40,214 nt of DNA, taken from positions 1 to 40,214 of the forward strand of contig JAZLAH010000034.1 in the NCBI GenBank assembly GCA_045613065.1, read 5' to 3'. The notes under the pieces were generated by a model. That model worked only from the letters and a program-made list of their open reading frames with translations. It was not told where the DNA came from and did not search any database. A program made the position numbers and the translations under genes. This stretch comes from Fimenecus sp045613065. GTDB taxonomy: Bacteria > Bacillota > Clostridia > Oscillospirales > Acutalibacteraceae. Shown here in pieces: positions 15,774 to 25,669 of this stretch; the first letter of the stretch is position 1; each line of letters begins with the position of its first letter.

Positions 15774-18700
15774 AGACCGAGTTTTCGTGCTAACTCTGCA
15801 GTTTTCAATTCAAGTATCTTTGATACGCCCTCTTCCTGCATTGTAACACCATAAAGCATATCTGCCTCTTCCATTGTACCACGACGATGAGTAATAAGAA
15901 TAAACTGTGTGTTCTTTGTCATTCTTCTTACATATTGAGCATAACGAACAACATTGACATCGTCAAGTGCTGCTTCAACCTCGTCGAAGATTACGAATGG
16001 TGCAGGAGTAACTTTAAGAATTGCAAAGAGAAGTGCAATAGCAGAAAGTCCCTTTTCACCACCTGAAAGCAAGTTGATATTCTGAACATTTTTGCCAGGT
16101 GGCTGTACTTTGATTTCAATGTCACATTCAAGGACATTCATTTCATCTTCAAGGCTAAGTTCTGCCTTACCGCCACCAAAGAGTTCAGCAAATGTTTCAC
16201 CAAAAGCAACATTGATTTTCTGGAACTGTTCACGGAACTGAACACTCATTTTTGTTGTCAATTCATCAATAAGTCGGATAAGTTCTGCCTTTGATTTTTC
16301 AACATCACCAATCTGTTCTGACATAAACTCATATCTTTCAGAAACTTCCTTGTACTCATCAATAGCTGAAACATTAACAGAACCAAGTCCTCTGATTTCA
16401 TTCTTGAGTGCTGAAAGACGAGTTCTTGCTTCCCCTATATTTTCGATAACGATTTCAAGGGCAATTGCCTCACGTCTTGTCAACTGATATTCGTCATAAA
16501 GTTTTGAATTGTATTCCTCAAACTCGTTAAGCATTGATGCTTTTCTTTCTTCAAGACGAGCAAGTTCACCGCTGATTCGTTCTCTTTCGGATGATTTTTC
16601 CTTTTCAAGATTACGAAGGTCAATGTTCTCTTTTTCAAGCTGCGCTCTTGCTTCAAGTAAATCGTCAACATCTGTTTTTGCATCTCCACATTGTTTGCGG
16701 AGTTCATCAGCAGACTCTCTTAAGCTTTCAATATCCTTTGTAAGCCAGATATTTTTATTGTTAAACGCTTCGATTTCTTTCTGGAGTTCATCGAGTCTGT
16801 CAGAATGTGAACCTTTGAGAATATTAAGTCTGCGAATATTATCATCAGCAGATTCAATGTCCTTTTCATAACCCAAAATCTCAAGTCTTATTTTTTCTAT
16901 TTTTTGTGCAAGTTCTTCACGAACTACTGCAAGACTTTCTCTGTCACCACTGACTGCTTCAAGACTCTTTTCTTTTTCAGCAATTTCATTTGTAAGTTCT
17001 TCTACTTTTGTTTTTGCTGTGATACTATCAGTATTTATTTTTTCAATTCTGTCATTGAGTATTCTTTCTTCTTCAATCAGTTCACCAACACCACTTGATG
17101 TTGTTTCATACTGTTGAACAGCAAGATTGTATTCACCTTCAAGTCGGATTTTTTCTTCGTTTGCAGAAAGAATATCTCCTTCAATACCGTTAAGGTCAGC
17201 AACTGCAGAAGCCAAATCCTCTGAAAGCATTTTTTCCTGAATAAGAAGAGTATCTTTCTTTTCCTGGAGGTCTTTTACACTTGCACTCAGTTTTTCAATC
17301 TCGTTACTACGGCTGAGCATTCCGACACCCTGTGCCTTACTACCACCGGTCATTGAACCACCGGCATTAATAACCTGTCCGTCAAGAGTAACGATTTTAA
17401 ATCTATTTTTATATTTCTTTGCCATAGAAATGGCACTATCCATATCTTCACAAACAACAGTTTTGCCAAGAAGATTTTCGATTATATCACGATACTTGCT
17501 TTCTGTCACAACAAGTTCTGATGCTATATTCACATATCCGTAGCAATCATCAAGGTCACTTTCTTCAAGATTTCTTGACTTGATTGCTGTCAATGGTAAG
17601 AATGTTGCTCGACCACCGCGAGATTCTTTAAGAAAAGCAATAGCCTTTTTAGCATCATTTTCATTATCTACAACAACATTTTGAATAGAAGCACCAAGAG
17701 CAGTTTCAACTGCAACTGAGTATTTATCCTTAACAGTAATAAGCTGTGAAAGTGGTCCGTGGATACCATTTAACGCTCCACGCTTACTTTCTTTCATAAC
17801 GCTACGAACAGAACCCTGATATCCCTCCATATTCTTTTCAAGGTCATCAAGAATTCGGATTCGTTCATTCTTACGGTCAATTTCACTCTGGAGAGTGCTG
17901 ATTTCTGCTTTTAATTTTTCACTCTTTTCAGTTCTTGTCTGTACCTTTATTCTGTAACCATCAACTGCATTTTTATACTCGTTGATTTTTTCGTTACATT
18001 CATTAAGAACTTTTTCAGCCTCGTTTTTCTTTTCCTCAAGTGCTAAAACAGTTTCTTTTCGGTTGCCCAAAAGGTCATCAATAGCTGAAATTCGCGCCTT
18101 AATTTCTTCAATCTGTGAGTTTGCAGTTTCACTGATAACACGATTATCTGCAAGACTTACTGTAAGCAATGAAATTTCTTTTGCAAGGTCAGCTGCAACT
18201 GTTGCAAATTCATTATTTTCAACCTGAAGTTTTTCAATTTCTGCAATCTGTTGCTGCAGCTTTTTGTTTGCTTCATCAAGACTTTCCTGTGATTTCTTTT
18301 TCTGCTCTTCTGTTTCCATAACCTGAGCATCAATACTCGCATCATCCTGATTTGCTAATAATTTATCTTTTTCAAGTCTTTCAATAGACTCTTTATTATG
18401 TAAAATTGAGTTTTCGTAAACCTTTGCCTGTGCTTCAAGCTCAGCGGCCTGTTCTTCAAAATGAGATGTTGATGAACGAACTTCTTCAATTTTTACATTG
18501 ATTTCACGATTCTTTTCTACAATCGCATCCATCTTCTGCTCAATTTCTTCAAGCTGACGCTGTGCATCTTTATACTGAACAGATGCAATATCAATTTTTC
18601 TGTCCTGGTCCTTTAATTTTTCCTGAGTCTTTTCAATATTGTGAAGCCAAATACCAATTTCAAGATTTTTTCTTTCTTCAGCAAGGACTAAGAATTTCTG

Positions 18701-19336
18701 TGCCTTTTCACTCTGAGTTTTTAAAGGTCCTACACGACTTTCAAGTTCAGTTAAAATATCTCTTAATCTTACAAGATTTTCTTCCGCCTGTGAAAGTCTT
18801 TTAAGTGCATCGTGACGCTTATAACGAAAATGGGAAATTCCTGCTGCCTCTTCAAACATTTCACGGCGTTCACCTGATTTTGAAGAAATAAGCTCAGCAA
18901 TCTTACCCTGACTGACCATTGAATAGCCATCACGACCAAGACCTGTGTCCATAAAAAGCTCGTTTATATCACGAAGTCTTACACTTTCACCATTGATTTT
19001 ATATTCACTGTCACCACTACGATAAAAACGACGAGTAATGCTTACTTCATCACTATCCTTACCAAGTTTTCTGTCAGTATTATCAAGACAAAGTGTAACC
19101 TCTGCAAAGCCTGTTGCTTTACGGAATTTTGTACCACTGAAAATAACATCTTCCATTTTTGAGCCACGAAGACTCTTTGTTGACTGTTCACCAAGAACCC
19201 AACGAACAGCGTCAGAAATATTACTCTTACCACTACCGTTAGGACCAACAACACCTGTTATTCCCTTATTAAATTGAAGTACTGTTTTTTCAGGACAGGA
19301 TTTAAAACCCTGCATTGTAATTGATTTTAAAATCAT
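15767..19336 (-). CDS. smc: Chromosome segregation ATPase Smc
   Basis: The 1189-residue protein has the full SMC order. Walker A is GPNGSGKSN at 31-39, followed by a long coiled coil, a hinge around residues 510-660 (GPLSQLITVKDKYSVAVETA), a returning coiled coil, then the signature LSGGEKGLSAIALLF and Walker B PFVIFDEVEAALDD. Smc with ScpAB condenses and separates newly copied chromosomes. The start overlaps the stop of the radical SAM gene (ATGA). The last codon and stop lie within the palindromic element at 15674-15773. Neighbours rnc and ftsY match the rnc-smc-ftsY order of Bacillus. Confidence 0.97.
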   Translation of the reverse strand: MILKSITMQGFKSCPEKTVLQFNKGITGVVGPNGSGKSNISDAVRWVLGEQSTKSLRGSKMEDVIFSGTKFRKATGFAEVTLCLDNTDRKLGKDSDEVSITRRFYRSGDSEYKINGESVRLRDINELFMDTGLGRDGYSMVSQGKIAELISSKSGERREMFEEAAGISHFRYKRHDALKRLSQAEENLVRLRDILTELESRVGPLKTQSEKAQKFLVLAEERKNLEIGIWLHNIEKTQEKLKDQDRKIDIASVQYKDAQRQLEEIEQKMDAIVEKNREINVKIEEVRSSTSHFEEQAAELEAQAKVYENSILHNKESIERLEKDKLLANQDDASIDAQVMETEEQKKKSQESLDEANKKLQQQIAEIEKLQVENNEFATVAADLAKEISLLTVSLADNRVISETANSQIEEIKARISAIDDLLGNRKETVLALEEKKNEAEKVLNECNEKINEYKNAVDGYRIKVQTRTEKSEKLKAEISTLQSEIDRKNERIRILDDLEKNMEGYQGSVRSVMKESKRGALNGIHGPLSQLITVKDKYSVAVETALGASIQNVVVDNENDAKKAIAFLKESRGGRATFLPLTAIKSRNLEESDLDDCYGYVNIASELVVTESKYRDIIENLLGKTVVCEDMDSAISMAKKYKNRFKIVTLDGQVINAGGSMTGGSKAQGVGMLSRSNEIEKLSASVKDLQEKKDTLLIQEKMLSEDLASAVADLNGIEGDILSANEEKIRLEGEYNLAVQQYETTSSGVGELIEEERILNDRIEKINTDSITAKTKVEELTNEIAEKEKSLEAVSGDRESLAVVREELAQKIEKIRLEILGYEKDIESADDNIRRLNILKGSHSDRLDELQKEIEAFNNKNIWLTKDIESLRESADELRKQCGDAKTDVDDLLEARAQLEKENIDLRNLEKEKSSERERISGELARLEERKASMLNEFEEYNSKLYDEYQLTRREAIALEIVIENIGEARTRLSALKNEIRGLGSVNVSAIDEYKEVSERYEFMSEQIGDVEKSKAELIRLIDELTTKMSVQFREQFQKINVAFGETFAELFGGGKAELSLEDEMNVLECDIEIKVQPPGKNVQNINLLSGGEKGLSAIALLFAILKVTPAPFVIFDEVEAALDDVNVVRYAQYVRRMTKNTQFILITHRRGTMEEADMLYGVTMQEEGVSKILELKTAELARKLGLA

Positions 19337-20334
19337 TTATTTTCTACAACCTTAACTTCAAATTCTTCTAAATTTTTATTACCCTTTATTGTACACCAAA
19401 ATCCTTGGTTTTTCAATGCTTTTTCGTTTCTTTTCTGTTGTCCTTTTGCCTTGCTTAAGGCTTTTTCATTAACAAAAACATCATATCTGTTATTTTTGTC
19501 TTTTCCACTTAACTTTTCAAGGATTTTCTCAAGATAAATATGTCCTTCACAAAGCTCACGAAATGCAGGATGATAAGCACCACCCACCATGTCACCTTCA
19601 ACTGTTTCGCTACTGTGAAGTCCTAATTTTATGACTTTTATATTATTCTGCTGGAACAACTGCAAAAGTTCAGCACAAAAAGGTGCCGACTCTTCTGCAT
19701 TTGGTGCATTGTATTCTCCAATCTCTTGCAAATATCCTAAATGGGTATTTTTTAAAACTACTGTTGGATAAATCCGTACTGTATCAGGCTTTAATCTAAC
19801 AATTTCTTCTGCAGTAAATTTGTCTTTCACAAAATCACTTTTATAAAGTCCTGTCATCATCTGAAGACCCAATTCAAACCCATAGTCTTTTATAAGTGCT
19901 GACGCTTTTCGTACGTCCTCTGCTGTGTGTCCTCTACGATTCCACAAAAGAACATCGTCATCCATACTCTGTGCACCTAATTCAATGGCAGTCACACCAT
20001 AACTTTTAAGCACTTGGAGTACTTCTCTATCGATGCAATCAGGCCTTGTTGACACTCTTATTCCTGCAAATTTATGACTATCAAAAAAACACTTTGCGGC
20101 GGTTAAAAGAGAACACATATATTCCCTCTCAATCGCCGTAAAACTACCACCAAAAAATGCTATTTCAGTATTTTTCGGGTCAACATTATATTCAATTGCT
20201 GTTCTTACTGCATTTTCCACATCCATAGGTGTTGCAGGAACAGTTTGTCCGCTGATTGTCCGTTGATTACAGAAACTGCAATCATTTGGACAACCCTTGT
20301 GTGGGACAAAAATACTTATGTTCGTGTGACTCAT
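19333..20334 (-). CDS. Radical SAM protein, Elp3-like N-terminal half
   Basis: The motif CPNDCSFC (C15, C19, C22) is a CX3CX2C iron-sulphur site that splits S-adenosylmethionine. FFGGSFTAI and ELGAQSMDDDVL are typical of the Elp3/oxygen-independent coproporphyrinogen oxidase-like branch. The protein has 333 residues and no acetyltransferase domain, so it is not a full Elp3. The substrate is unknown; a tRNA or rRNA modification is plausible because it lies between rnc and smc, overlapping both by 4 bases. I recall the same neighbourhood from other Clostridia but cannot name the reaction. The C-terminus is lysine-rich. Confidence 0.82.
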   Translation of the reverse strand: MSHTNISIFVPHKGCPNDCSFCNQRTISGQTVPATPMDVENAVRTAIEYNVDPKNTEIAFFGGSFTAIEREYMCSLLTAAKCFFDSHKFAGIRVSTRPDCIDREVLQVLKSYGVTAIELGAQSMDDDVLLWNRRGHTAEDVRKASALIKDYGFELGLQMMTGLYKSDFVKDKFTAEEIVRLKPDTVRIYPTVVLKNTHLGYLQEIGEYNAPNAEESAPFCAELLQLFQQNNIKVIKLGLHSSETVEGDMVGGAYHPAFRELCEGHIYLEKILEKLSGKDKNNRYDVFVNEKALSKAKGQQKRNEKALKNQGFWCTIKGNKNLEEFEVKVVENK

Positions 20335-20996
20335 AATCCCATTAACTCCAAAGCAGATTTTGCAGCTTCCTGTTCTGCTTTTTTCTTGCTTCCGCCTTTT
20401 CCTCTGCCAATCACATTACTGTTCATATGAATTTCAACAATAAATTCCTTGTTGTGGTCAGGTCCGCTTTCACCAACAACGATATATTCAAATTTTTCTG
20501 TGGGATTCTGCTGTAAAATCTCCTGCAAAGTACTCTTATAATCCTTAAAAACAGGTGTTTCTTCCGTTGAAATCTCAATAAATGGTAAAACAAATTTCTT
20601 TGCATTCTCTACTCCACCATCAAGGTAAATAGCAGCAATTAATGCTTCAAAAGCATCTGACACAACAGACGGACGGTGTCTGCCACCTGTATGCTCTTCA
20701 CCACGACCAAGAAGAATCATATCACCTAACTGAATCTTTTCAGCATATTCGAAAAGTGTCTTTTCACAAACTGCATAGGCACGCTTTTTGGTAAGTTCAC
20801 CTTCCTGTTTGTTTTTATGATGCTCAAAAAGGTATTCAGCAGTAATGAAACCAAGAACAGAGTCACCTAAAAACTCAAGTCTTTCATTATCAAGGCCTGT
20901 ACCTTTTTCATTAGCGTAAGAAGAATGAGTCAATGCTCGTTTGAGCAAACTTTTATCTTTAAATTCATATCCGATTTTCTTTTCAAAATCAGTCAT
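20331..20996 (-). CDS. rnc: Ribonuclease III
   Basis: RNase III cuts double-stranded RNA in rRNA precursors and mRNAs. The signature ERLEFLGDSVL is at residues 38-48 and a second metal-binding part is SDAFEALIAAIYLDGG. A double-stranded RNA-binding domain fills the C-terminus (DYKSTLQEILQQ to GSKKKAEQEAAKSAL). I chose the ATG at 20996 (221 residues), 6 bases after AGGTG; an upstream GTG lies inside that ribosome site. It overlaps trmFO by 8 bases and the radical SAM gene by 4. Confidence 0.95.
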   Translation of the reverse strand: MTDFEKKIGYEFKDKSLLKRALTHSSYANEKGTGLDNERLEFLGDSVLGFITAEYLFEHHKNKQEGELTKKRAYAVCEKTLFEYAEKIQLGDMILLGRGEEHTGGRHRPSVVSDAFEALIAAIYLDGGVENAKKFVLPFIEISTEETPVFKDYKSTLQEILQQNPTEKFEYIVVGESGPDHNKEFIVEIHMNSNVIGRGKGGSKKKAEQEAAKSALELMGL

Positions 20997-22317
20997 CTTT
21001 TTCACCTAAATTATTGTTTTTTGCAAATTCTTTGAGAGAATTCATACCACGATTTGCAAGCTGCATATATCTTTCTTGTTTGTCTCGAATTTTATCAGGA
21101 AGTGGTGGTAAAACGCCAAAATTCGCACCCATTGGCTGGAAATTCTTAACAAACTCATCACTTATGTATCGGCTCAATGCACCTATCATAGTATCCTGAG
21201 GTAAAACAACTGTTTCTTCACCTTTAAGACGACGAGCAAGGTTAATTCCTGCCATAAGTCCGCTTGCTGCTGACTCCATATAACCCTCAACACCTGTTAT
21301 CTGTCCACCAAAGAAAATCAAAGAATTACTTCTTAAACTGAAGTCACCGTTTAAAAGCCTTGGAGAATCAATAAATGTGTTTCTGTGCATAACACCATAT
21401 CTTAAAAATTCAGCATTTTTAAGTGCAGGGAACATACTGAAAACTCGTTTCTGTTCACCAAATTTAAGATTAGTCTGGAAACCAACAAGATTATACATTG
21501 TGCCTTCTTTATTTTCTTTTCGAAGCTGAAGATTTGCCCAAGGTCTGTGACCTGTTTGGGGATCTGTAAGACCGACAGGCTTAAGAGGTCCATATCTCAT
21601 AGTATCCTTACCACGGGACGCCAAAACCTCAATAGGCATACATCCTTCATAAACATCTTTTCGTTTATCAAAGGAATGAACTTCAGCACTTTCTGCGTTT
21701 ATAATTTCCTCGTAAAAAGCCTCATATTCAGCCTTATTCATAGGACAATTGATATAGTCAGCTTCACCACCACGGTCATATCGTGATTGAGTAAAAGCAC
21801 ATGCCATATCAATACTTTCAGCACTTACAATAGGTGCTGCTGCATCGAAAAATGAGAGTCCGTTTCCACACATCTGACGGATTGTTTCTGAAAGTCCGTC
21901 ACTTGCCAAAGGTCCTGCACAAATCACAACACCATCATAACCCTCAGGGATTGTTACGACCTCTTTTTCGATAATATTTATATTTTCATCCCTTTTAATT
22001 TTTTCAGTGATTATTCTTGAAAATTCGAGACGGTCAACTGCAAGTGCTCCACCTGCTTCAACTTTACACTCATAAGCAGTTTCAACACAAATGGAATTTA
22101 GATACGCCATTTCATGCTTTAAAAGTCCTGCTGCAGAATTAAGTCGTTCTGCTTTAAGAGAATTAGAACAAACAAGTTCAGCAAAAGTGTCGAGTTTATG
22201 TGCAGGAGATTTTTTTAAAGGCTTCATTTCGTACAAATCAACCTTTATTCCATTTCTTGAAAGTGCCTTTGCACACTCAACACCAGCAAGACCGCCACCA
22301 ATAACAGCTGCCTTCAT
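20989..22317 (-). CDS. trmFO: Methylenetetrahydrofolate-tRNA-(uracil-5-)-methyltransferase TrmFO
   Basis: TrmFO makes ribothymidine at position 54 of tRNAs, using methylenetetrahydrofolate and FAD, and replaces the SAM-dependent TrmA in most Gram-positives. The FAD-binding GGGLAGVECAKAL is at residues 7-19, LVCSNSLKAE near residue 48 is a family motif, and GQITGVEGYMESAASGLMAG is the C-terminal FAD segment. The length of 442 residues is typical. It starts directly after topA, and dprA-topA-trmFO is the same order as in Bacillus. Confidence 0.96.
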   Translation of the reverse strand: MKAAVIGGGLAGVECAKALSRNGIKVDLYEMKPLKKSPAHKLDTFAELVCSNSLKAERLNSAAGLLKHEMAYLNSICVETAYECKVEAGGALAVDRLEFSRIITEKIKRDENINIIEKEVVTIPEGYDGVVICAGPLASDGLSETIRQMCGNGLSFFDAAAPIVSAESIDMACAFTQSRYDRGGEADYINCPMNKAEYEAFYEEIINAESAEVHSFDKRKDVYEGCMPIEVLASRGKDTMRYGPLKPVGLTDPQTGHRPWANLQLRKENKEGTMYNLVGFQTNLKFGEQKRVFSMFPALKNAEFLRYGVMHRNTFIDSPRLLNGDFSLRSNSLIFFGGQITGVEGYMESAASGLMAGINLARRLKGEETVVLPQDTMIGALSRYISDEFVKNFQPMGANFGVLPPLPDKIRDKQERYMQLANRGMNSLKEFAKNNNLGEKDD

Positions 22318-24444
22318 TTATGCTTCCTCTTTAGTCTTTCTTTTTCTTTCTGCCTTTTTCTCAAAACCACAGTTTTCATTAAGACAAGCTATAATTCCAC
22401 CTTTTCTCTTGAAAAGTGATTTGCCACACTGTGGACAAAGGTCATCAGTTGGCTTATCCCAAGTCATAAAGTTACATTCAGGATAATTTCCACAACCAAA
22501 GAAAGCAAAACCTCTCTTTGATTTTTTCTCAATAACCTTACCACCACAAACAGGACAAGTAGCTTTAGTTTCAACAACTAAAGGCTTTGTATTTTTACAT
22601 TCAGGATATCCAGGACAAGCAAGGAATTTACCAAATCTACCTGACTTGATAACCATATTTCTGCCACATTTGTCGCATTTTTCGTCAGTTTCATCTTCCT
22701 TAAGTTTAATTTTCTGTCCCTGCATTTCTACCTTTGCCTTATCAACAGTTGCGATAAATTCATCATAGAATTCGTGAAGCATTTTAATATAGTCAGTTTC
22801 ACCACTTTCAACCATATCAAGCTGTGATTCCATACCCGCAGTAAACTTTACATTTACAATCTTTGAGAATTTATCCTTAAGAAGAGTTGTGATAGCCTCA
22901 CCTAATTCAGTTGGTTTTAACTGTTTCTGCTCACGAATAACATATTCACGCTGTGTAATTGTTGAAATAATTGATGCATAAGTTGATGGACGACCAACGC
23001 CTGTTTCTTCAAGTGCTTTGATGAGTGATGCTTCTGTATATCTTGCAGGTGGTTGTGTAAAGTGCTGATTTCCTGCAAGTTCTTTCATCTTAATCGCATC
23101 GCCTTCGTTGATTTTTGGAAGTTTTCCTTCTTCCTCCTCATCCTCGTCTGTGCCTGTTTCGTAAAGACAAGTATATCCATCAAATCGAACTGAATAACCA
23201 CTTGCATTAAAAGTAATAAACTTACCATTTGCCTTATCCTGTTCATTTGCACCTGTAATCTCTGCTTTAACGGTATCCTGAACACAATTTGCCATAAGAG
23301 ATGCAACAAAACGCTTCCAGATAAGTGTATATAATTTGTACTGGTCAGTTGTAAGACTTGACTTCGCAACTTCAGGAGTAATTGCCATCATTGTAGGACG
23401 GATTGCTTCGTGACCATCCTGAGCATTTGCCTTTGTCTTAAAATATCTTGGCTTTTCAGGAAGATAATCTTCACCATAAGTGCTTAAAATATATTCATTT
23501 GCAGCTGCTCTTGATTCTTCTGAAATACGAAGAGAATCAGTTCTCATATAAGTAATAAGACCCACTGAACCAAAACCCTGAATCTCAACACCTTCGTAAA
23601 GTTCCTGTGCCACTTTCATTGTCTTTCTTGCCTGGAAGTTAAGTTTTCTTGATGCTTCCTGTTGCATTGTAGATGTTGTGAATGGTGGAGCAGGCTGACG
23701 ACGACGAACACCTTTTTTAACTGATGTTGCTGTGTATTCAGCACCATCAAGACGAGCTAAATACATATCACTCTGCTCTTTATTTGTAATCTTAACTTTG
23801 CCTGTTTCATCACCTGTAAACTGTGCTTTAAAAGCCTTTTTTGATGATGGAGCAAGCATTTTTGCATCAAGAGTCCAGTATTCTTCAGGATTAAATGCTC
23901 TGATTTCATTTTCACGGTCAACAACAAGTCTAACAGCAACAGACTGAACACGTCCTGCTGAAAGACCACGACGAATTTTCTGTGAAATGAATGGACTTAA
24001 TGTATAACCCACAAGTCTGTCAAGAATACGGCGAGCCTGCTGAGCATTTACTAAATCCAAATCTATCTTTTCTGGGTGTTCAATTCCCTTAACAACACTT
24101 GTTTTATTGATTTCATTAAATTTAACACGATTATTATCGTTCATATCAAGTTCAAGAAGTGTTGCAAGATGCCAAGAAATCGCCTCTCCCTCACGGTCAG
24201 GGTCGGCTGCGAGGATAACTGCTTCCGAATTATCCGCAAGTTCTTTAAGTTCTTTTACAAGCTTTTCTTTTCCCTTGATTACAGCATATTTAGGTGCAAA
24301 ATCATTCTTAACATCAACACTTAATTTTGCAGAAGGCAAATCACGGATATGTCCCTTTGAAGACACAACTGTGTAGTCCTTTCCCAAATATTTCTGAATA
24401 CTTTTTGCCTTTGAAGGCGACTCAACAATTACGAGTTTTGACAT
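22318..24444 (-). CDS. topA: DNA topoisomerase I
   Basis: This type IA topoisomerase relaxes negative supercoils. The Toprim domain begins VESPSKAKSIQKYLG and holds the acidic ADPDREGEAISWHL. The catalytic tyrosine is in LITYMRTDSLRIS. The C-terminus has three zinc-ribbon modules (CDKC/CPGYPEC, CPVC/CGNYPEC, CPQC/CLNENC). The length of 708 residues is normal. The ribosome site AGGAAG precedes the ATG, 22 bases after the dprA stop. A lysine/arginine-rich end follows the last zinc module. Confidence 0.97.
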   Translation of the reverse strand: MSKLVIVESPSKAKSIQKYLGKDYTVVSSKGHIRDLPSAKLSVDVKNDFAPKYAVIKGKEKLVKELKELADNSEAVILAADPDREGEAISWHLATLLELDMNDNNRVKFNEINKTSVVKGIEHPEKIDLDLVNAQQARRILDRLVGYTLSPFISQKIRRGLSAGRVQSVAVRLVVDRENEIRAFNPEEYWTLDAKMLAPSSKKAFKAQFTGDETGKVKITNKEQSDMYLARLDGAEYTATSVKKGVRRRQPAPPFTTSTMQQEASRKLNFQARKTMKVAQELYEGVEIQGFGSVGLITYMRTDSLRISEESRAAANEYILSTYGEDYLPEKPRYFKTKANAQDGHEAIRPTMMAITPEVAKSSLTTDQYKLYTLIWKRFVASLMANCVQDTVKAEITGANEQDKANGKFITFNASGYSVRFDGYTCLYETGTDEDEEEEGKLPKINEGDAIKMKELAGNQHFTQPPARYTEASLIKALEETGVGRPSTYASIISTITQREYVIREQKQLKPTELGEAITTLLKDKFSKIVNVKFTAGMESQLDMVESGETDYIKMLHEFYDEFIATVDKAKVEMQGQKIKLKEDETDEKCDKCGRNMVIKSGRFGKFLACPGYPECKNTKPLVVETKATCPVCGGKVIEKKSKRGFAFFGCGNYPECNFMTWDKPTDDLCPQCGKSLFKRKGGIIACLNENCGFEKKAERKRKTKEEA

Positions 24445-24466
24445 ATATCATCTTCCTAAAATTAAT

Positions 24467-25669
24467 CTATATTTTGTAACGTCTGCCACTTAATTGTGTG
24501 ACAAGACCGTAAATTTCAAGTTCTGTTATTGCAGAAAGTGTCTTTTCAGTAGTCAATGAACAACAGCCGATTATATCATCTATATGCATTGGTTCATTAC
24601 CTAAAGAATCATAAACCTTTTTAGCATTTTCAGTTAAGTAAGCAGGGGCTTCTTTTTTTATTTTTTCTACCTTAGGTTCAGGTTTTTCCTGTTCCTTTAT
24701 GGTAACAGGTTCATTATCCTTTTCTATAAGATACTTCTGCGTTCTTCTGATTATTTCGTCATCAGGAAAACGTTCTTTAGTCCCAAGTTTATCAAAATAT
24801 TTCCCATGATATGACTCAAGAATATCATTGGGTGAAAATACAGGAATTGCACCGTTTCTGATAAGGTTGTTTGTCCCTAAAAAGGAAGAACTAACTAAAT
24901 CACCAGGAACTGCAAAAACATCCTTCCCTTGTTCAAGAGCAAGTCGTGCAGTTATAAGCGAACCACTTCTCTCACCTGCTTCAACAACCACCGTTCCAAG
25001 GCTGATTCCTGAAATAATACGGTTTCGCAAAGGAAATGTTACTCTGCTTGCAGGATAATATGGAGGAAATTCTGTGATGATTGCACCATTGTTTATTATC
25101 TTATCTCTTAATGGCTTATTCTCCATAAGGTATTTTGCACCAAGACCACAACCTAATACACAAATCGTCTCACCTTTTTCATCAAAAGCTCCTCTATGTG
25201 CCGAACTGTCAATCCCTAATGCTCCACCTGACACAATCGTAAAACCGATATGCGACATAGCTGAAGATAACGCCCTTGCAACACAGTTTCCGTAATCCGA
25301 CGCTTTTCTTGCACCTACAACCGAAATCATAAGTTCATTGGTTAGAGTAGTTTCATCACCCTCAACATATAAAACTAAAGGCAAATTCTGGAGTTGTAAT
25401 AATTGTTGCGGATAATATTCACTTGATGGCGTAACGATTTTCCAACCATTTTCTAAAACTGTATCGTATATTTTTTGTGCTTCTTCAAGTGGAAAACTCT
25501 TAAGTTTTTCTACCTGACGCCTTGTGAGTACATCAAGAGAAAATACCTCGTTAAAACTGGAGGCATATATCTCATAAGGATTCCACTCATAATATGAAAT
25601 TAAATCAAGACACGATGCACCTGCACCTAAACCGCAGGACATCCATATCCAATACACATCATAGTTCAT
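24467..25669 (-). CDS. dprA: DNA processing protein DprA
   Basis: DprA (Smf) loads RecA on incoming single-stranded DNA during natural transformation. The Rossmann core shows VVGARKASDYG, SGGALGIDSSAHRGA and LGCGL, followed by AGERSGSLITARLALEQGKDVFAVPG. A C-terminal winged helix (about 345-400) ends LSGRRYKI. I chose the ATG at 25669, which overlaps the stop of the methyltransferase gene (ATGA); a GTG 15 bases upstream is possible. The stop is TAG. No other competence gene is in the window, so function in transformation is not shown. Confidence 0.94.
   Translation of the reverse strand: MNYDVYWIWMSCGLGAGASCLDLISYYEWNPYEIYASSFNEVFSLDVLTRRQVEKLKSFPLEEAQKIYDTVLENGWKIVTPSSEYYPQQLLQLQNLPLVLYVEGDETTLTNELMISVVGARKASDYGNCVARALSSAMSHIGFTIVSGGALGIDSSAHRGAFDEKGETICVLGCGLGAKYLMENKPLRDKIINNGAIITEFPPYYPASRVTFPLRNRIISGISLGTVVVEAGERSGSLITARLALEQGKDVFAVPGDLVSSSFLGTNNLIRNGAIPVFSPNDILESYHGKYFDKLGTKERFPDDEIIRRTQKYLIEKDNEPVTIKEQEKPEPKVEKIKKEAPAYLTENAKKVYDSLGNEPMHIDDIIGCCSLTTEKTLSAITELEIYGLVTQLSGRRYKI

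Noticed and set aside
22091..22486. 131-codon open frame antisense to trmFO and topA
   Set aside because: It runs opposite two clear genes, has no ribosome site, and reflects their codon pattern.
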